64,000 nucleotides of DNA from Streptomyces lydicus (lineage in GTDB: Bacteria; Actinomycetota; Actinomycetes; Streptomycetales; Streptomycetaceae): contig NZ_CP017157.1 in the NCBI RefSeq assembly GCF_001729485.1, positions 7,254,001 to 7,318,000 of the forward strand, read 5' to 3'. This document shows, in pieces, positions 10,832 through 20,509 of this stretch. Each line of letters opens with the position of its first letter. Position 1 is the stretch's first letter. The position numbers and the translations under genes are program-made. The notes beneath the pieces were generated by a model, which did no database searches, had not been told where the DNA came from, and worked only from the letters and a program-made list of their open reading frames with translations.

Positions 10832-11716
10832 ATGCTCCTTGGGATGATCTGTGCCCTCGCTTCCGCCGTGTGCTTCGGCACCGCCTCCGTCCTGCAGGCG
10901 GTGGCCGCGCGGGGCACCGCCCCCGGTACGGGGTCGGGCGTCGACCCGCGCCTGCTGCTGCGGGTGCTGGGGCAGTGGCGGTATCTGCTCGGACTGGCGC
11001 TGGACGGCCTGGGTTTCGTGCTGGAACTCATCGCGCTGCGGGCGCTGCCCATCTACACGGTCGGCGCGGCGCTCGCGGCGACCCTGGCGGTGACGGCGGT
11101 GGTGGCGGCGCCGGTGCTGCACACCCGGCTCGGCGCTAGCGAGTGGCTCGGGGTGGCGGTGGTCTGCGGTGGCCTGGCGATGCTCGCGCTGGCGTCCGGG
11201 GAGGAGGGGCACCTGCGGGGGACGCCCGGGCTGCGGATCGCGGTGCTGGTCTTCGCGGTGCTGGTGCTCGCGTCCGGGGCGGTGGCCGGGCGGCTGCCGG
11301 ACCGGGCCCGGGCGGCGGCGCTCGGGTTCGGCGCGGGCTGCGGCTTCGGCGTGGTGGAGGTCGCGGTCCGCCTCATCGACGACTTCGCCCCGTCGGCGCT
11401 GCTCACCAACCCGGCCTGCTACGCGCTGCTGATCGGCGGCGGCGCCGCGTTCCTGCTGCTGACGACCGCCTTCCAGCGCGGTTCGGTCACCGCCGCCACC
11501 GCCGGCATGGTGATCGGCGAGACGATCGGCCCGGCGCTGGTCGGCGTCGCCTGGCTCGGCGACCGGACGCGGCCCGGCCTGGCCCCGCTGGCCGTCATCG
11601 GCTTCGCGTGCGCGGTGGCCGGGGCGCTCGTACTGGCCCGCTTCGGGGAGGCGCCGGCGGCGGAGCGGACCGAGCCGGAGAGCGCGCCGGAAGCGGCGGC
11701 ACCGAAGGGCCGGTAG
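10832..11716 (+). CDS. EamA/DMT-type integral membrane protein
   Basis: A 294-residue membrane protein with about nine hydrophobic helices and two similar halves, as in the drug/metabolite transporter superfamily. The first helix begins at the start codon (MLLGMICALASAVCFGTASVLQA), typical for this group. The substrate cannot be inferred. The frame is open from 10595, but that extension crosses the divergent lipoprotein gene and has no helix, so ATG 10832 is used despite a weak ribosome site; a leaderless transcript is possible. The last 25 residues are Glu/Ala/Pro-rich and probably cytoplasmic. Confidence 0.78.
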   Translation: MLLGMICALASAVCFGTASVLQAVAARGTAPGTGSGVDPRLLLRVLGQWRYLLGLALDGLGFVLELIALRALPIYTVGAALAATLAVTAVVAAPVLHTRLGASEWLGVAVVCGGLAMLALASGEEGHLRGTPGLRIAVLVFAVLVLASGAVAGRLPDRARAAALGFGAGCGFGVVEVAVRLIDDFAPSALLTNPACYALLIGGGAAFLLLTTAFQRGSVTAATAGMVIGETIGPALVGVAWLGDRTRPGLAPLAVIGFACAVAGALVLARFGEAPAAERTEPESAPEAAAPKGR

Positions 11717-11747
11717 CGGGCCCGGCCGGGGCGGCGGGGCGCATGCG

Positions 11748-11782
11748 GGCGCCGGGCCGCCCCGAGGGGACGGCCCGGCGCC
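11748..11782. terminator. Bidirectional hairpin between transporter and Ig-repeat gene
   Basis: GGCGCCGGGCCG at 11748-11759 pairs perfectly with CGGCCCGGCGCC at 11771-11782 across an 11-nt loop, between two convergent stop codons. Confidence 0.75.
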
Positions 11783-11810
11783 GTGGTGCGGGTCGGAGGA
11801 ACGGGGAAGG

Positions 11811-14800
11811 TCAGACCACGGTCTGGGTGTCGGTGTCGCTGGACGTGGTGAAGTTCCCGTCACCGGAGTAGACCGCCGTGACGGTGTAGAGCCCGGCCGT
11901 GGCCAGCGGGGAGCTGACGGCGGCGACGCCGCTGCCGTCCACGGTCCCGGTGAGGTTCACGGTGGTCACACCGTCGGTGACGGTGAAGGCGACCGTTCCC
12001 GTCGGGATGCCGGCCCCCGGCGCCACCGCCGCCACGAAGGCGACGAACACGACCGTGTCGCCGGCGGTGGACGGGTCGGGGAACGAGGTGACGGTGGTGA
12101 CGGTCGACGCCTGGTTCACCGTCTGGGTGAGGGCGTCGCTGGAGCCGCTGAAGTTGGCGTCACCGCTGTACGTCGCGGTCACCGTGTGCGCACCGGCGTC
12201 GAGGGAGTTGGTGGTGACGGTGGCCGTGCCCCCGGAGACGGTGGCGGTCAGCGACCCGCCCCCGCCGCCGCTGATGACGAAGGTCACCGTGCCGGTCACG
12301 GTGCCGGCCCCGGGCGCCACCGGCGCGACGGTGGCGGTGAAGGTGACCGGCTGCCCGAAGACGGACGGGTTCGGCGACGCGGTCACCGAGGTGGTGGTCG
12401 CCGCCTGGCCCACGGTCTGGGTGTCGTTCCCGCTGGACCCGGTGTAGTTGGCGTCGCCGCTGTACGTCGCGGTGACGGTGTGCGCACCGGCGTCCAGAGG
12501 GGCGCTGACGCTCACGGTCCCCCCGGAGAGGGTGCCGGTCAGCGTCGGGCCGCCGGAGACGACGAACGTGACGACCCCGGTGGGCGTGCCCGCACCCGGC
12601 GCGACGGGCGCGACGGTGGCGGTGAACGTCACCGGCTGCCCGGCCACGGACGGGTCGGGCGACGAGGTGACCGTGGTCGTGGTCGCCGCCTGGGTGACCG
12701 TCTGGGTGCCGGCGCCGACGGAGCCCGTGAAGTCGGCGTCACCGCCGTACGTCGCGGTCACCGCGTACGTCCCCGCCGTCACCAGCCCGTTGGTGGACAC
12801 GCTGACCGTGCCGCCGACCAGGGTCCCGGTCAGCGTCACCGTGGTGAGACCGTCGGTCGCCAGGAAGGTCACCGTTCCGGTGGGCGTCCCCGCCCCCGGC
12901 GCGACCGGCGTGACAGTGGCGGTGAACGTCACCGTCTCACCCACCACGGACGGGTCGGGTGAGGAGGTCACCGAGGTGGTGGTCGCCGCCGGGGTGACCG
13001 TCTGGGTGCCGCTCCCGCTGGAGCCGCTGAAGTTGGCGTCGCCGCCGTACGTCGCGGTCACGGTGTGCGTACCGGGGGTGACGGCAGCGGTCGTCACGCT
13101 GGCCGTACCGCCGGAGAGGGTGCCGGTCAGGGTCGGGCCGCCGGCGATGACGAAGGTGACGGTCCCGGTGGGGGTCCCCGCCCCCGGCGGCACCGGCGCC
13201 ACGGTGGCGGTGAAGGTCACCGACTGCCCGAAGACGGACGGGTCCGGAGTGGACGTCACCGTCGTCGTGGTGGCCGCCTGGGTCACCGTCGCGGTGGTGT
13301 TCCCGACGGAGCCGGTGAAGTCGGCGTCGCCGCTGTACGTCGCGGTCACCGCGTACGTACCCGTCGTCGCGAGCCCGTTGGTGGTCACCGTGGCCGTGCC
13401 GCCGACCAGGGTGCCGGTCAGCGTCACCGTGGTGTCCCCGTTGGTGGCCAGGAAGGTCACCGTGCCGGTGGGCGTGCCCGCACCCGGCGCGACCGGTGTG
13501 ACGGTGGCGGTGAACGTCACCGTTTCGCCCACCACGGACGGGTCAGGGGACGCGGTCACCGAGGTGGTGGTGGCCGCCTGGGTCACGGTCTGGGTGGTGT
13601 TCCCGCTGGAGCCGGTGAAGTCGGCGTCGCCGCCGTACGTCGCGGTGACGGTGTAGGTACCGGCCGCGAGGGCACTGGTCGTCACGCTCGCCGTACCACC
13701 GGAGAGGGTCCCGGTCAGGGTCGGACCGCCGGAGATGACGAACGTGACGACCCCGGTGGGCGTCCCCGCCCCCGGCGCGACCGGCGTCACGGTCGCCGTG
13801 AACGTCACCGACTGCCCCACCACCGACGGGTTCGGCGACGAGGTGACCGTGGTGGTGGTCGCCGCCTGGGTGACCGTCTGGGTGCCGGCGCCGACGGAGC
13901 CGGTGTAGTCGGCGTCACCGCTGTATGTCGCGGTCACCGCGTAAGTCCCCGCCGTCACCAGCCCGTTGGTGGACACGCTGACCGTGCCGCCGACCAGGGT
14001 CCCGGTCAGCGTCACCGTGGTGAGACCGTCGGTCGCCAGGAAGGTCACCGTTCCGGTGGGAGTCCCCGCCCCCGGCGCGACCGGCGTGACGGTGGCGGTG
14101 AACGTCACCGTCTCACCCACCACGGACGGGTCGGGTGAGGAGGTCACGGTGGTCGTGGTGGCCGCCTGGACGACGGTCTGGGTGTCGGTGCCGCTGGACC
14201 CGGTGAAGTTTCCGTCACCGCTGTAGGTCGCCGTGACGGTGTGCGAGCCGGCCGCGAGGGCACCGGTCGTCACGCTCGCGGTCCCGCCGGAGAGGGTGCC
14301 GGTCAGGGTCGGGCCACCGGTGATGACGAAGGTGACGGTCCCGGTGGGGGTCCCCGCGCCGGGCGCGACGGGTACGACCGTCGCGGTGAAGGTCACCGAC
14401 TGCCCCACCACCGACGGATCCGGCGACGAGGTCACGGTGGTGGTGGTCGCCGCCTGGCTCACGGTCTGGGTGTCGGACCCGCTGGACCCGGTGAAGTTGG
14501 CGTCACCGCTGTACGTCGCCGTGACCGTGTAAGTCCCGGCCGTCACCAGCCCGTTGGTGGTCACGGTGACCGTGCCGGCGACCAGGGTCCCGGTGAGTGT
14601 CACCGTGGTGAGACCATCGGTGGCGACGAAGGTGACGGCGCCGGTGGGGGTCCCCGCGCCGGGTGCGACCGGCGTGATGGTGGCGGTGAACGTCACCGTC
14701 TCGCCCACCACGGACGGGTCGGGCGAGGTGGTGACCGTGGTGGTCGTCGACGCCTGGTTGACCGTCTGGGTGTCGGTGCCTACGGAGCCCGTGAAGTTGG

Positions 14801-17800
14801 CGTCGCCGCTGTAGGTCGCGGTGACGGTGTGCGAGCCGGCCGCGAGGGCACTGGTCGTCACGCTCGCCGTACCGCCGGAGAGGGTGCCGGTCAGGGTCGG
14901 GCCACCGGTGATGACGAAGGTGACGGTCCCGGTGGGGGTCCCCGCGCCCGGCGCGACCGGCGTCACCGTCGCGGTGAAGGTCACCGGCTGGCCCACGACC
15001 GAGGGGTCCGGCGACGAGGTCACGGTGGTGGTGGTCGCCGCCTGGGTAACCGTCTGGGTATCGGTGCCTACGGAGCCCGTGAAGTTGCCGTCGCCACTGT
15101 AGGTCGCCGTGACCAGGTAAGTCCCCGCTGTCACCAACCCGTTGGTGCTCACGCTGACCGTGCCGCCGACCAGGGTCCCGGTCAGCGTCACGGTGGTGAC
15201 CCCGTCGGTCGCCAGGAAGGTCACCGTGCCGGTGGGAGTCCCCGCACCCGGCGCGACCGGCGTCACCGTCGCGGTGAACGTCACCGACTGCCCCACCACG
15301 GACGGGTCGGGTGACGTGCTCACCGTGGTCGTGGTGGCCGCCTGGGTGACCGTCTGGGTATCCGTCCCGCTGGAGCCGGTGAAGTTGGCGTCACCGCCGT
15401 ACGTCGCCGTGACCGTGTAAGTCCCGGCCGTCACCAGCCCGTTGGTGGTCACGGTGACCGTGCCGCCGCTCAGGGTCCCGGTGAGTGTCACCGTGGTGAG
15501 ACCGTCGGTGGCGACGAAGGTGACCGTGCCGGTGGGCGTGCCCGCGCCCGGCGCGACCGGCGTCACCGTCGCCGTGAAGCTGACCGACTGCCCCACGACG
15601 GACGGGTCGGGCGAGGTGGTCACCGAGGTGGTCGTCGACGCCTGGTTGACCGTCTGGGTGTCGGTGCCTACGGAACCGGTGAAGTTGGCGTCGCCGCTGT
15701 AGGTCGCGGTAACGGTGTGCGAGCCGGCCGCGAGGGCACTGGTCGTCACGCTCGCCGTACCGCCCGAGAGCGTGCCGGTCAGGGTCGGACCGCCCGAGAT
15801 GACGAACGTGACCGTGCCGGTGGGGGTCCCCGCGCCCGGCGCGACCGGCGTGACGGTGGCGGTGAAGGTCACCGGCTGACCCACGACCGAGGGGTCCGGC
15901 GACGAGGTGACCGTAGTGGTCGTCGACGCCTGATTCACCGTCTGGGTGTCGGTGCCTACGGAACCGGTGAAGTTGGCGTCGCCGCTGTAGGTCGCGGTGA
16001 CGGTGTGCGAGCCGGCCGCGAGGGCACTGGTCGTCACGCTCGCGGTCCCACCGGAGAGCGTTCCGGTCAGCGTCGGACCGCCCGAGATGACGAACGTGAC
16101 CGTGCCGGTGGGCGTGCCCGCGCCCGGCGCGACCGGCGCCACGGTGGCGGTGAAGGTCACCGGCTGACCCACGACCGACGGATCCGGCGACGAGGTGACC
16201 GTGGTCGTCGTCGACGCCTGGACGACCGTCTGCGTGTCGGTGCCTACGGAGCCCGTGAAGTTGCCGTCACCGCTGTACGTCGCCGTCACGGTGTGCGAGC
16301 CGACGCCCAGCGCAGCGGTCGTCACGCTCGCCGTACCGCCCGAGAGGGTCCCGGTCAGCGTCGGACCACCCGAGATGACGAACGTGACCGTGCCGGTGGG
16401 CGTGCCCGCGCCCGGCGCGACCGGCGTCACCGTCGCGGTGAACGTCACCGGCTGACCCACCATCGACGGATCCGGCGACGAGGTGACCGTGGTCGTCGTC
16501 GCCGCCTGGACGACGGTCTGGGTGTCGGTGTCGCTGGACCCGGTGAAGTTGGCGTCACCGCCGTAGGTCGCGGTGACCGTGTACACCCCGGTGGTGACCA
16601 GCCCGTTGGTGCTCACCGCCGCGACCCCGCTGCCGTCCAGGGTCCCGGTGAGGGTGACGGTGGTGACTCCGTTGGTGACGACGAAGGTGACGGTGCCGGT
16701 CGGTACCCCGCTGGCGGGGGCGACGGCGCCGACGAAGGCGGTGAAGGCGACCGACTGCCCCACCACGGACGGGTCGGGGAACGAGGTGACCGTGGTCGTG
16801 GTCGACGCCTGGTTGACGGTCTGGGTGTCGGTGCCGGTCGAGGTCGCGAAGTTGGCGTCGCCGTTGTACGTCGCCGTCACGGTGTGCGAGCCGGCGCCCA
16901 GCGAGCTGGTCGTCACGCTCGCCGTGCCGCCCGACAGCGTGCCGGTCAGGGTGCCGCCCCCGGGGCCGCCGATCACGAACGTGACGGTTCCGGTGGGGGT
17001 GCCGGCGCCCGGCGGGACCGGCGCGACGGTCGCCGTGAACGTCACCGTCTGCCCGACGACCGACGGGTCCGGCGCGGAGGTGACCGTGGTGGTCGTCGAT
17101 GCCTTGTTCACGGTCTGGGTGTCGGTGCCCGTGGAGGGGCTGAAGCCGGGGCCCCCGCTGTACGTCGCGGTGACCGTGTGCGTACCGACGCTCAGCGCAC
17201 TCGTCGTCACGGTCGCCGTACCGCCCGACAGCGGCGCCGTCAGCGTGGGACCACCGGAGATCACGAAGGTGACCGTGCCGGTCGGGGTGCCGGAGGCGGG
17301 CGGGACGGGGGCGACGGTGGCGGTGAAGGTGACGGGCTGGCCGAAGACCGACGGGTCCGGGGACGAGGTGACCGTGGTCGTCGTCGCCGCGCTGGACTGC
17401 ACCGTCTGGGTGTCGGTGCCGGACGACGCGGAGAAGTTGGCGCTGCCGTTGTAGGTGGCGGTGACCGGATGGGTGCCGACGGTGAGGGTGCTGGTGGTGA
17501 CGGTGGCCGTCCCGCCCGACAGCGGCGCGGTGAAGGTGCCGCCCCCGCCGCCTCCGATGACGAAGGTGACCGTGCCGGTCGGTGTTCCGGCGCCCGGCGC
17601 GACCGCCGCGACATGGGCGGTGAAGGTGACGGGCTGGCCGAAGACCGACGGGTCCGGGGACGAGGTGACCGTGGTGGTCGTCGCCGCCTGGGTCACGATC
17701 AGCACGGTGCTGCCGGAGGACGACGAGAAGAAGGCGTTGCCGTTGTAGGTGGCGGTGACGGTGTGCAGCCCGACGGACGGCGCGCTGGTGGTGACGGTCG

Positions 17801-17972
17801 CCGTGCCGCCGACCAGGGTGCCGGTCAGGGTGGGGCCGCCGGCGATGACGAAGGTCACGGTGCCGGTGGGTGTGCCCAGTCCGATGGGGATGACTGTCGC
17901 GGTCAGGGTCACGGTCTGTCCGAAGACTGCCGGATTCGGCGCTGCGGACACCAACGTGAGAGTGGGTGCCAT
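11811..17972 (-). CDS. Giant Ig-like domain repeat protein (21 repeats)
   Basis: A 2053-residue protein made almost wholly of 21 Ig-like repeats of about 97 residues (bacterial Big_3-type). Each opens TTVTSSPDPSVVGQxVTFTATV and passes through GTPTGTVTFV...GTLSGGTASVTT...HTVTATYSGDANFTGS. Two forms are mixed: a short one with VISGGPTLTGTL and a longer one with LATDGLTTVTL and TNGLVTAGTY. ATG 17972 has GAAGGG 7 nt upstream. The first Ig domain starts at residue 4, leaving no signal peptide, and there is no LPXTG, membrane helix or other anchor at the end. Ig arrays usually serve surface adhesion or spacing; how this one would leave the cell is unclear. Near-identical DNA repeats make copy number liable to change. 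Confidence 0.9.
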   Translation of the reverse strand: MAPTLTLVSAAPNPAVFGQTVTLTATVIPIGLGTPTGTVTFVIAGGPTLTGTLVGGTATVTTSAPSVGLHTVTATYNGNAFFSSSSGSTVLIVTQAATTTTVTSSPDPSVFGQPVTFTAHVAAVAPGAGTPTGTVTFVIGGGGGGTFTAPLSGGTATVTTSTLTVGTHPVTATYNGSANFSASSGTDTQTVQSSAATTTTVTSSPDPSVFGQPVTFTATVAPVPPASGTPTGTVTFVISGGPTLTAPLSGGTATVTTSALSVGTHTVTATYSGGPGFSPSTGTDTQTVNKASTTTTVTSAPDPSVVGQTVTFTATVAPVPPGAGTPTGTVTFVIGGPGGGTLTGTLSGGTASVTTSSLGAGSHTVTATYNGDANFATSTGTDTQTVNQASTTTTVTSFPDPSVVGQSVAFTAFVGAVAPASGVPTGTVTFVVTNGVTTVTLTGTLDGSGVAAVSTNGLVTTGVYTVTATYGGDANFTGSSDTDTQTVVQAATTTTVTSSPDPSMVGQPVTFTATVTPVAPGAGTPTGTVTFVISGGPTLTGTLSGGTASVTTAALGVGSHTVTATYSGDGNFTGSVGTDTQTVVQASTTTTVTSSPDPSVVGQPVTFTATVAPVAPGAGTPTGTVTFVISGGPTLTGTLSGGTASVTTSALAAGSHTVTATYSGDANFTGSVGTDTQTVNQASTTTTVTSSPDPSVVGQPVTFTATVTPVAPGAGTPTGTVTFVISGGPTLTGTLSGGTASVTTSALAAGSHTVTATYSGDANFTGSVGTDTQTVNQASTTTSVTTSPDPSVVGQSVSFTATVTPVAPGAGTPTGTVTFVATDGLTTVTLTGTLSGGTVTVTTNGLVTAGTYTVTATYGGDANFTGSSGTDTQTVTQAATTTTVSTSPDPSVVGQSVTFTATVTPVAPGAGTPTGTVTFLATDGVTTVTLTGTLVGGTVSVSTNGLVTAGTYLVTATYSGDGNFTGSVGTDTQTVTQAATTTTVTSSPDPSVVGQPVTFTATVTPVAPGAGTPTGTVTFVITGGPTLTGTLSGGTASVTTSALAAGSHTVTATYSGDANFTGSVGTDTQTVNQASTTTTVTTSPDPSVVGETVTFTATITPVAPGAGTPTGAVTFVATDGLTTVTLTGTLVAGTVTVTTNGLVTAGTYTVTATYSGDANFTGSSGSDTQTVSQAATTTTVTSSPDPSVVGQSVTFTATVVPVAPGAGTPTGTVTFVITGGPTLTGTLSGGTASVTTGALAAGSHTVTATYSGDGNFTGSSGTDTQTVVQAATTTTVTSSPDPSVVGETVTFTATVTPVAPGAGTPTGTVTFLATDGLTTVTLTGTLVGGTVSVSTNGLVTAGTYAVTATYSGDADYTGSVGAGTQTVTQAATTTTVTSSPNPSVVGQSVTFTATVTPVAPGAGTPTGVVTFVISGGPTLTGTLSGGTASVTTSALAAGTYTVTATYGGDADFTGSSGNTTQTVTQAATTTSVTASPDPSVVGETVTFTATVTPVAPGAGTPTGTVTFLATNGDTTVTLTGTLVGGTATVTTNGLATTGTYAVTATYSGDADFTGSVGNTTATVTQAATTTTVTSTPDPSVFGQSVTFTATVAPVPPGAGTPTGTVTFVIAGGPTLTGTLSGGTASVTTAAVTPGTHTVTATYGGDANFSGSSGSGTQTVTPAATTTSVTSSPDPSVVGETVTFTATVTPVAPGAGTPTGTVTFLATDGLTTVTLTGTLVGGTVSVSTNGLVTAGTYAVTATYGGDADFTGSVGAGTQTVTQAATTTTVTSSPDPSVAGQPVTFTATVAPVAPGAGTPTGVVTFVVSGGPTLTGTLSGGTVSVSAPLDAGAHTVTATYSGDANYTGSSGNDTQTVGQAATTTSVTASPNPSVFGQPVTFTATVAPVAPGAGTVTGTVTFVISGGGGGSLTATVSGGTATVTTNSLDAGAHTVTATYSGDANFSGSSDALTQTVNQASTVTTVTSFPDPSTAGDTVVFVAFVAAVAPGAGIPTGTVAFTVTDGVTTVNLTGTVDGSGVAAVSSPLATAGLYTVTAVYSGDGNFTTSSDTDTQTVV

Positions 17973-18462
17973 GGACGGCCCTTCGCGTGTGTGGAGGTGG
18001 CGGGCCGTGCGTCTCCCCGTAGAGCCAGCGGAGCGCGGGGAGGCTCCGGCATCCCGAGGGGAAGGGCCGGGCACCATCAGTCATGGGGGCGCGCATCTGC
18101 CTGCCGGTGCGCTCTCCCAGGTGGACGACCCGCCGGTCGATAGCATCAGTAAGGGCGTTGACCGCGCGGCCTCGCCAGAGCGGGCCCGCGCTTTACCCTG
18201 AATGGCGCAGCGTGTTCCGCCCGGACCGTACGCACGGTGCGCACCCCTGGGCGCAGGAATGGTGTGTGCCGGCGCAGGCCGACGACCGGCGTGCGAGGCC
18301 CCCTCCCCGCACCACCCGTGACCCTCAACGGGGCTTCCGCGCAACGGGGTTCGGCCGCCGGACCGGACCGGGGCGGCCACCGACGTGCCGGCGTCGTCGG
18401 CATCGTCCGCGTCGTCGGCATCGTCCGCGTCGTCCGCGTCGTCCGCGCCTAAGCTGCCCGTC
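17973..18462. other. Divergent non-coding region upstream of Ig-repeat gene and acetyltransferase
   Basis: These 490 bp have no gene I can support. Frames on both strands lack ribosome sites and family features. It should contain the promoters of both flanking genes, and its right end is a 9-bp tandem repeat. Confidence 0.6.
18392..18445. repeat. 9-bp tandem repeat, six units
   Basis: Six consecutive 9-bp units of the form CRTCGTCSG (CGTCGTCGG, CATCGTCCG, CGTCGTCGG, CATCGTCCG, CGTCGTCCG, CGTCGTCCG) end about 18 bp before the ATG of the acetyltransferase gene. The first four form two copies of an 18-bp unit. It sits where promoter or leader would be. Confidence 0.75.
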
Positions 18463-19110
18463 ATGGACGACGAACGCACGGCGGTTGCACGCACAACGGT
18501 CGACGGGCGCGACGCAGACGCCGGGGCGGGGCTGCCGGGCGGTTTGCTGGTGCGGCACCCCGTACCGGAGGACCACGGGCGGCTTCAGGTGGCGCTGGCC
18601 GACTGGTGGGGCGGTCTGGGCGGCGAAGCGGGCGCGCTGCAGCGCCAGTTGCTCGTGCCGCGGCTGTTCCTCCAGCACTTCGCCGGCACCAGCTTCCTCG
18701 TCGAGCGCCCCGACCACACCTTGCACGCGTTCCTGATCGGCTTCCTGTCCCAGACGGATTCCCGGACGGCGTACATCCACTTCGTGGGCGTGTGCCCGGA
18801 CGGCAAGCGGGCGGGGGTGGGCGGCTTCCTCTACCGCCGGTTCTTCGCCGCGGCCCGCGCGGCCGGCCGTACCCGGATCCGCTGCATCACCAGCCCCAAC
18901 AACCGCGACTCCCTCGCCTATCACCGCCGGATGGGTTTCCGTCTGGAGCCGGGCGACCGGATTGATGAGCACGGGGTGCCGGTGCACCGGGACTACGACG
19001 GGCCGGGGCTCGACCGGGTGTCGTTCGTACGGGATCTGCCCGCCGGGCCGGGCGACGGGCCGGGCGCGGGTGCCGGGCCGGGCGCTACTCCCCCGGCGGC
19101 AGCGCCCTGA
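18463..19110 (+). CDS. GNAT family N-acetyltransferase
   Basis: A 215-residue GCN5-related acetyltransferase. The core strand-loop AYIHFVGVCPDGKRAGVGGFLYRRFF holds the acetyl-CoA pyrophosphate loop (R-A-G-V-G-G), followed by IRCITSPNNRDSLAYHRRMGF, the usual last-motif pattern. The acceptor substrate is unknown. The N-terminal 25 residues look flexible, and the C-terminal 20 are a Gly/Pro/Ala tail. The frame is open upstream through the 9-bp repeat, but ATG 18463 (MDDERTAV) is the only plausible start. Its 3' end overlaps the convergent MocR gene by 26 bp. Confidence 0.8.
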   Translation: MDDERTAVARTTVDGRDADAGAGLPGGLLVRHPVPEDHGRLQVALADWWGGLGGEAGALQRQLLVPRLFLQHFAGTSFLVERPDHTLHAFLIGFLSQTDSRTAYIHFVGVCPDGKRAGVGGFLYRRFFAAARAAGRTRIRCITSPNNRDSLAYHRRMGFRLEPGDRIDEHGVPVHRDYDGPGLDRVSFVRDLPAGPGDGPGAGAGPGATPPAAAP

Positions 19111-20506
19111 CCAGCGCGTCCAGGACGCCCGCGAAGGAGTGGTCGGGCGGGGTGCCGTAGGCGACCACCAGGGCGTCGCGGGCGGCCGGCGGGGCGGCCG
19201 GGTCGCGGAAGCGGTCCAGTCCCTCCAGCGCGAGGCCCTGCCAGCGGGCGGCCTGGACGACGGACTGCTCGGTCCCGGGCGGGAGTTCCAGTACCGCGTG
19301 CAGTCCGGCGGCGATACCGGAGACGTGCACCTGGGGCGCCCGCTCGGCCAGCGCCGCGACCAGCTGGTCGCGGCGGCGCCGGTAGCGCAGTCGCATACCG
19401 CGCAGATGCCGGTCGTAGGCGCCCGAGGAGATGAACTCGGCGAGGGTGAGCTGCTCCAGCTGCCCGGACTGCCACTCCCCGGTGCTCTTGACCGCGAGCA
19501 GCGGGTCGACGAGCCGGTCCGGCAGCACCATCCAGGCCAGCCGCAGCGCGGGGGCGAGGCTCTTGCTCGCGGTGCCCAGATAGACGACGTGGTCCGGGTC
19601 GAGGCCCTGGAGGGCGCCGACCGGCTGGCGGTCGTAGCGGAACTCGCCGTCGTAGTCGTCCTCCAGGGCGTAACCGCCGTGCGCGCGGGCCCAGTTGACC
19701 GCCGCGGCCCGCCGGTCGGGGTGCAGCGGGACACCGGTGGGGAACTGGTGGGCGGGCGTGAGCAGGGTCGCGCGTACGTCGTCGAGCGCGGCCAACTCCT
19801 CGGTACGGGCGCCGTGTTCGTCGACGGTGAGAGGGACGGTGCCGAGCCCGGCCCGTTCGATGACGCCCCGGTGGAAGTCGAGGCCGTACGCCTCGGTGGC
19901 CAGCCGCCCGGCGCCCGGCAGCCGGGCGAGCAGGGCCAGCGCCTGCATGAAGCCGGTGCAGACGACGATGCGGTCGGGGTCGGCGCGGACGCCCCGGGCG
20001 CGGGCCAGGTAGTCGGCGAGGACGGCGCGCAGTTCCGGGCGGCCGGCGGGGGTGCCGTAGCCGAAGGCTTCGCTGGGCGCGGCGGTCAGGGCGCGGCGGG
20101 CGGCGGCGAGCCAGGCAGTGCGGGGGAAGGCGGCGACGTCGGGGGTGCCGGGGGTGAGGTCGAAGCGGGGCCGGCCGGGCCGGCGGGGGTCGCCGGGGCC
20201 GGGCCGGCGGGGTGCGGCGGGCAGGGCGCGCGGCAGCACCACCCGGTCGGCGACCCGGGTGCCGGAGCCCTGGCGGGCGCTGAGCCAGCCCTCCGCGACC
20301 AGCTCGGCGTAGGCGTCGGCGACGGTGTTGCGGGCGATGCCCAGGTCGGCGGCGAGCGAGCGGGAGGACGGCAGCCGGGTACCGGGGGCCAGCCGCCCGG
20401 AGCGTACGGCGTCGCGCAGCGCGTGCAGGAGGGCGGCCCGCAGCCCGCCGGGGCGGGTGAGGTCCAGATGCAGATCACGCCCGAAAGTGGCCCAGGAATT
20501 CGCCAT
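19085..20506 (-). CDS. MocR/PdxR-family GntR regulator with aminotransferase domain (copy 1)
   Basis: A 473-residue regulator: winged-helix GntR domain (residues about 10-85, with LAADLGIARNTVADAYAELVAEGWL) fused by a Pro/Arg linker to a fold-type I aminotransferase-like domain (about 115-470). The PLP lysine is K315 in TASKSLAPALRL, with ALEDDYDGEFRYD upstream. Such proteins bind PLP-amino acid adducts and control divergent genes. ATG 20506 lies 47 bp from the divergent AhpD-type gene, the probable target. It is strikingly like the second MocR at 22808, almost identical across the HTH, so the two arose by duplication. Confidence 0.9.
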   Translation of the reverse strand: MANSWATFGRDLHLDLTRPGGLRAALLHALRDAVRSGRLAPGTRLPSSRSLAADLGIARNTVADAYAELVAEGWLSARQGSGTRVADRVVLPRALPAAPRRPGPGDPRRPGRPRFDLTPGTPDVAAFPRTAWLAAARRALTAAPSEAFGYGTPAGRPELRAVLADYLARARGVRADPDRIVVCTGFMQALALLARLPGAGRLATEAYGLDFHRGVIERAGLGTVPLTVDEHGARTEELAALDDVRATLLTPAHQFPTGVPLHPDRRAAAVNWARAHGGYALEDDYDGEFRYDRQPVGALQGLDPDHVVYLGTASKSLAPALRLAWMVLPDRLVDPLLAVKSTGEWQSGQLEQLTLAEFISSGAYDRHLRGMRLRYRRRRDQLVAALAERAPQVHVSGIAAGLHAVLELPPGTEQSVVQAARWQGLALEGLDRFRDPAAPPAARDALVVAYGTPPDHSFAGVLDALVRALPPGE

Positions 20507-20509
20507 GGA

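Noticed and set aside
9092..11863. Single 923-residue minus-strand protein
   Set aside because: Only the last 396 residues are protein-like; the upstream part is antisense to the lipoprotein and transporter genes.
12448..18143. Long open frames on the + strand across the Ig-repeat gene (e.g. 12448-13656, 15717-18143)
   Set aside because: They mirror the repeats of the minus-strand gene codon for codon, lack ribosome sites and family features, and the minus-strand Ig domains are unmistakable.
18081..18494. Minus-strand ORF with an ADDADDADD run
   Set aside because: The run is the translation of the 9-bp DNA repeat; there is no ribosome site and the rest is compositional.
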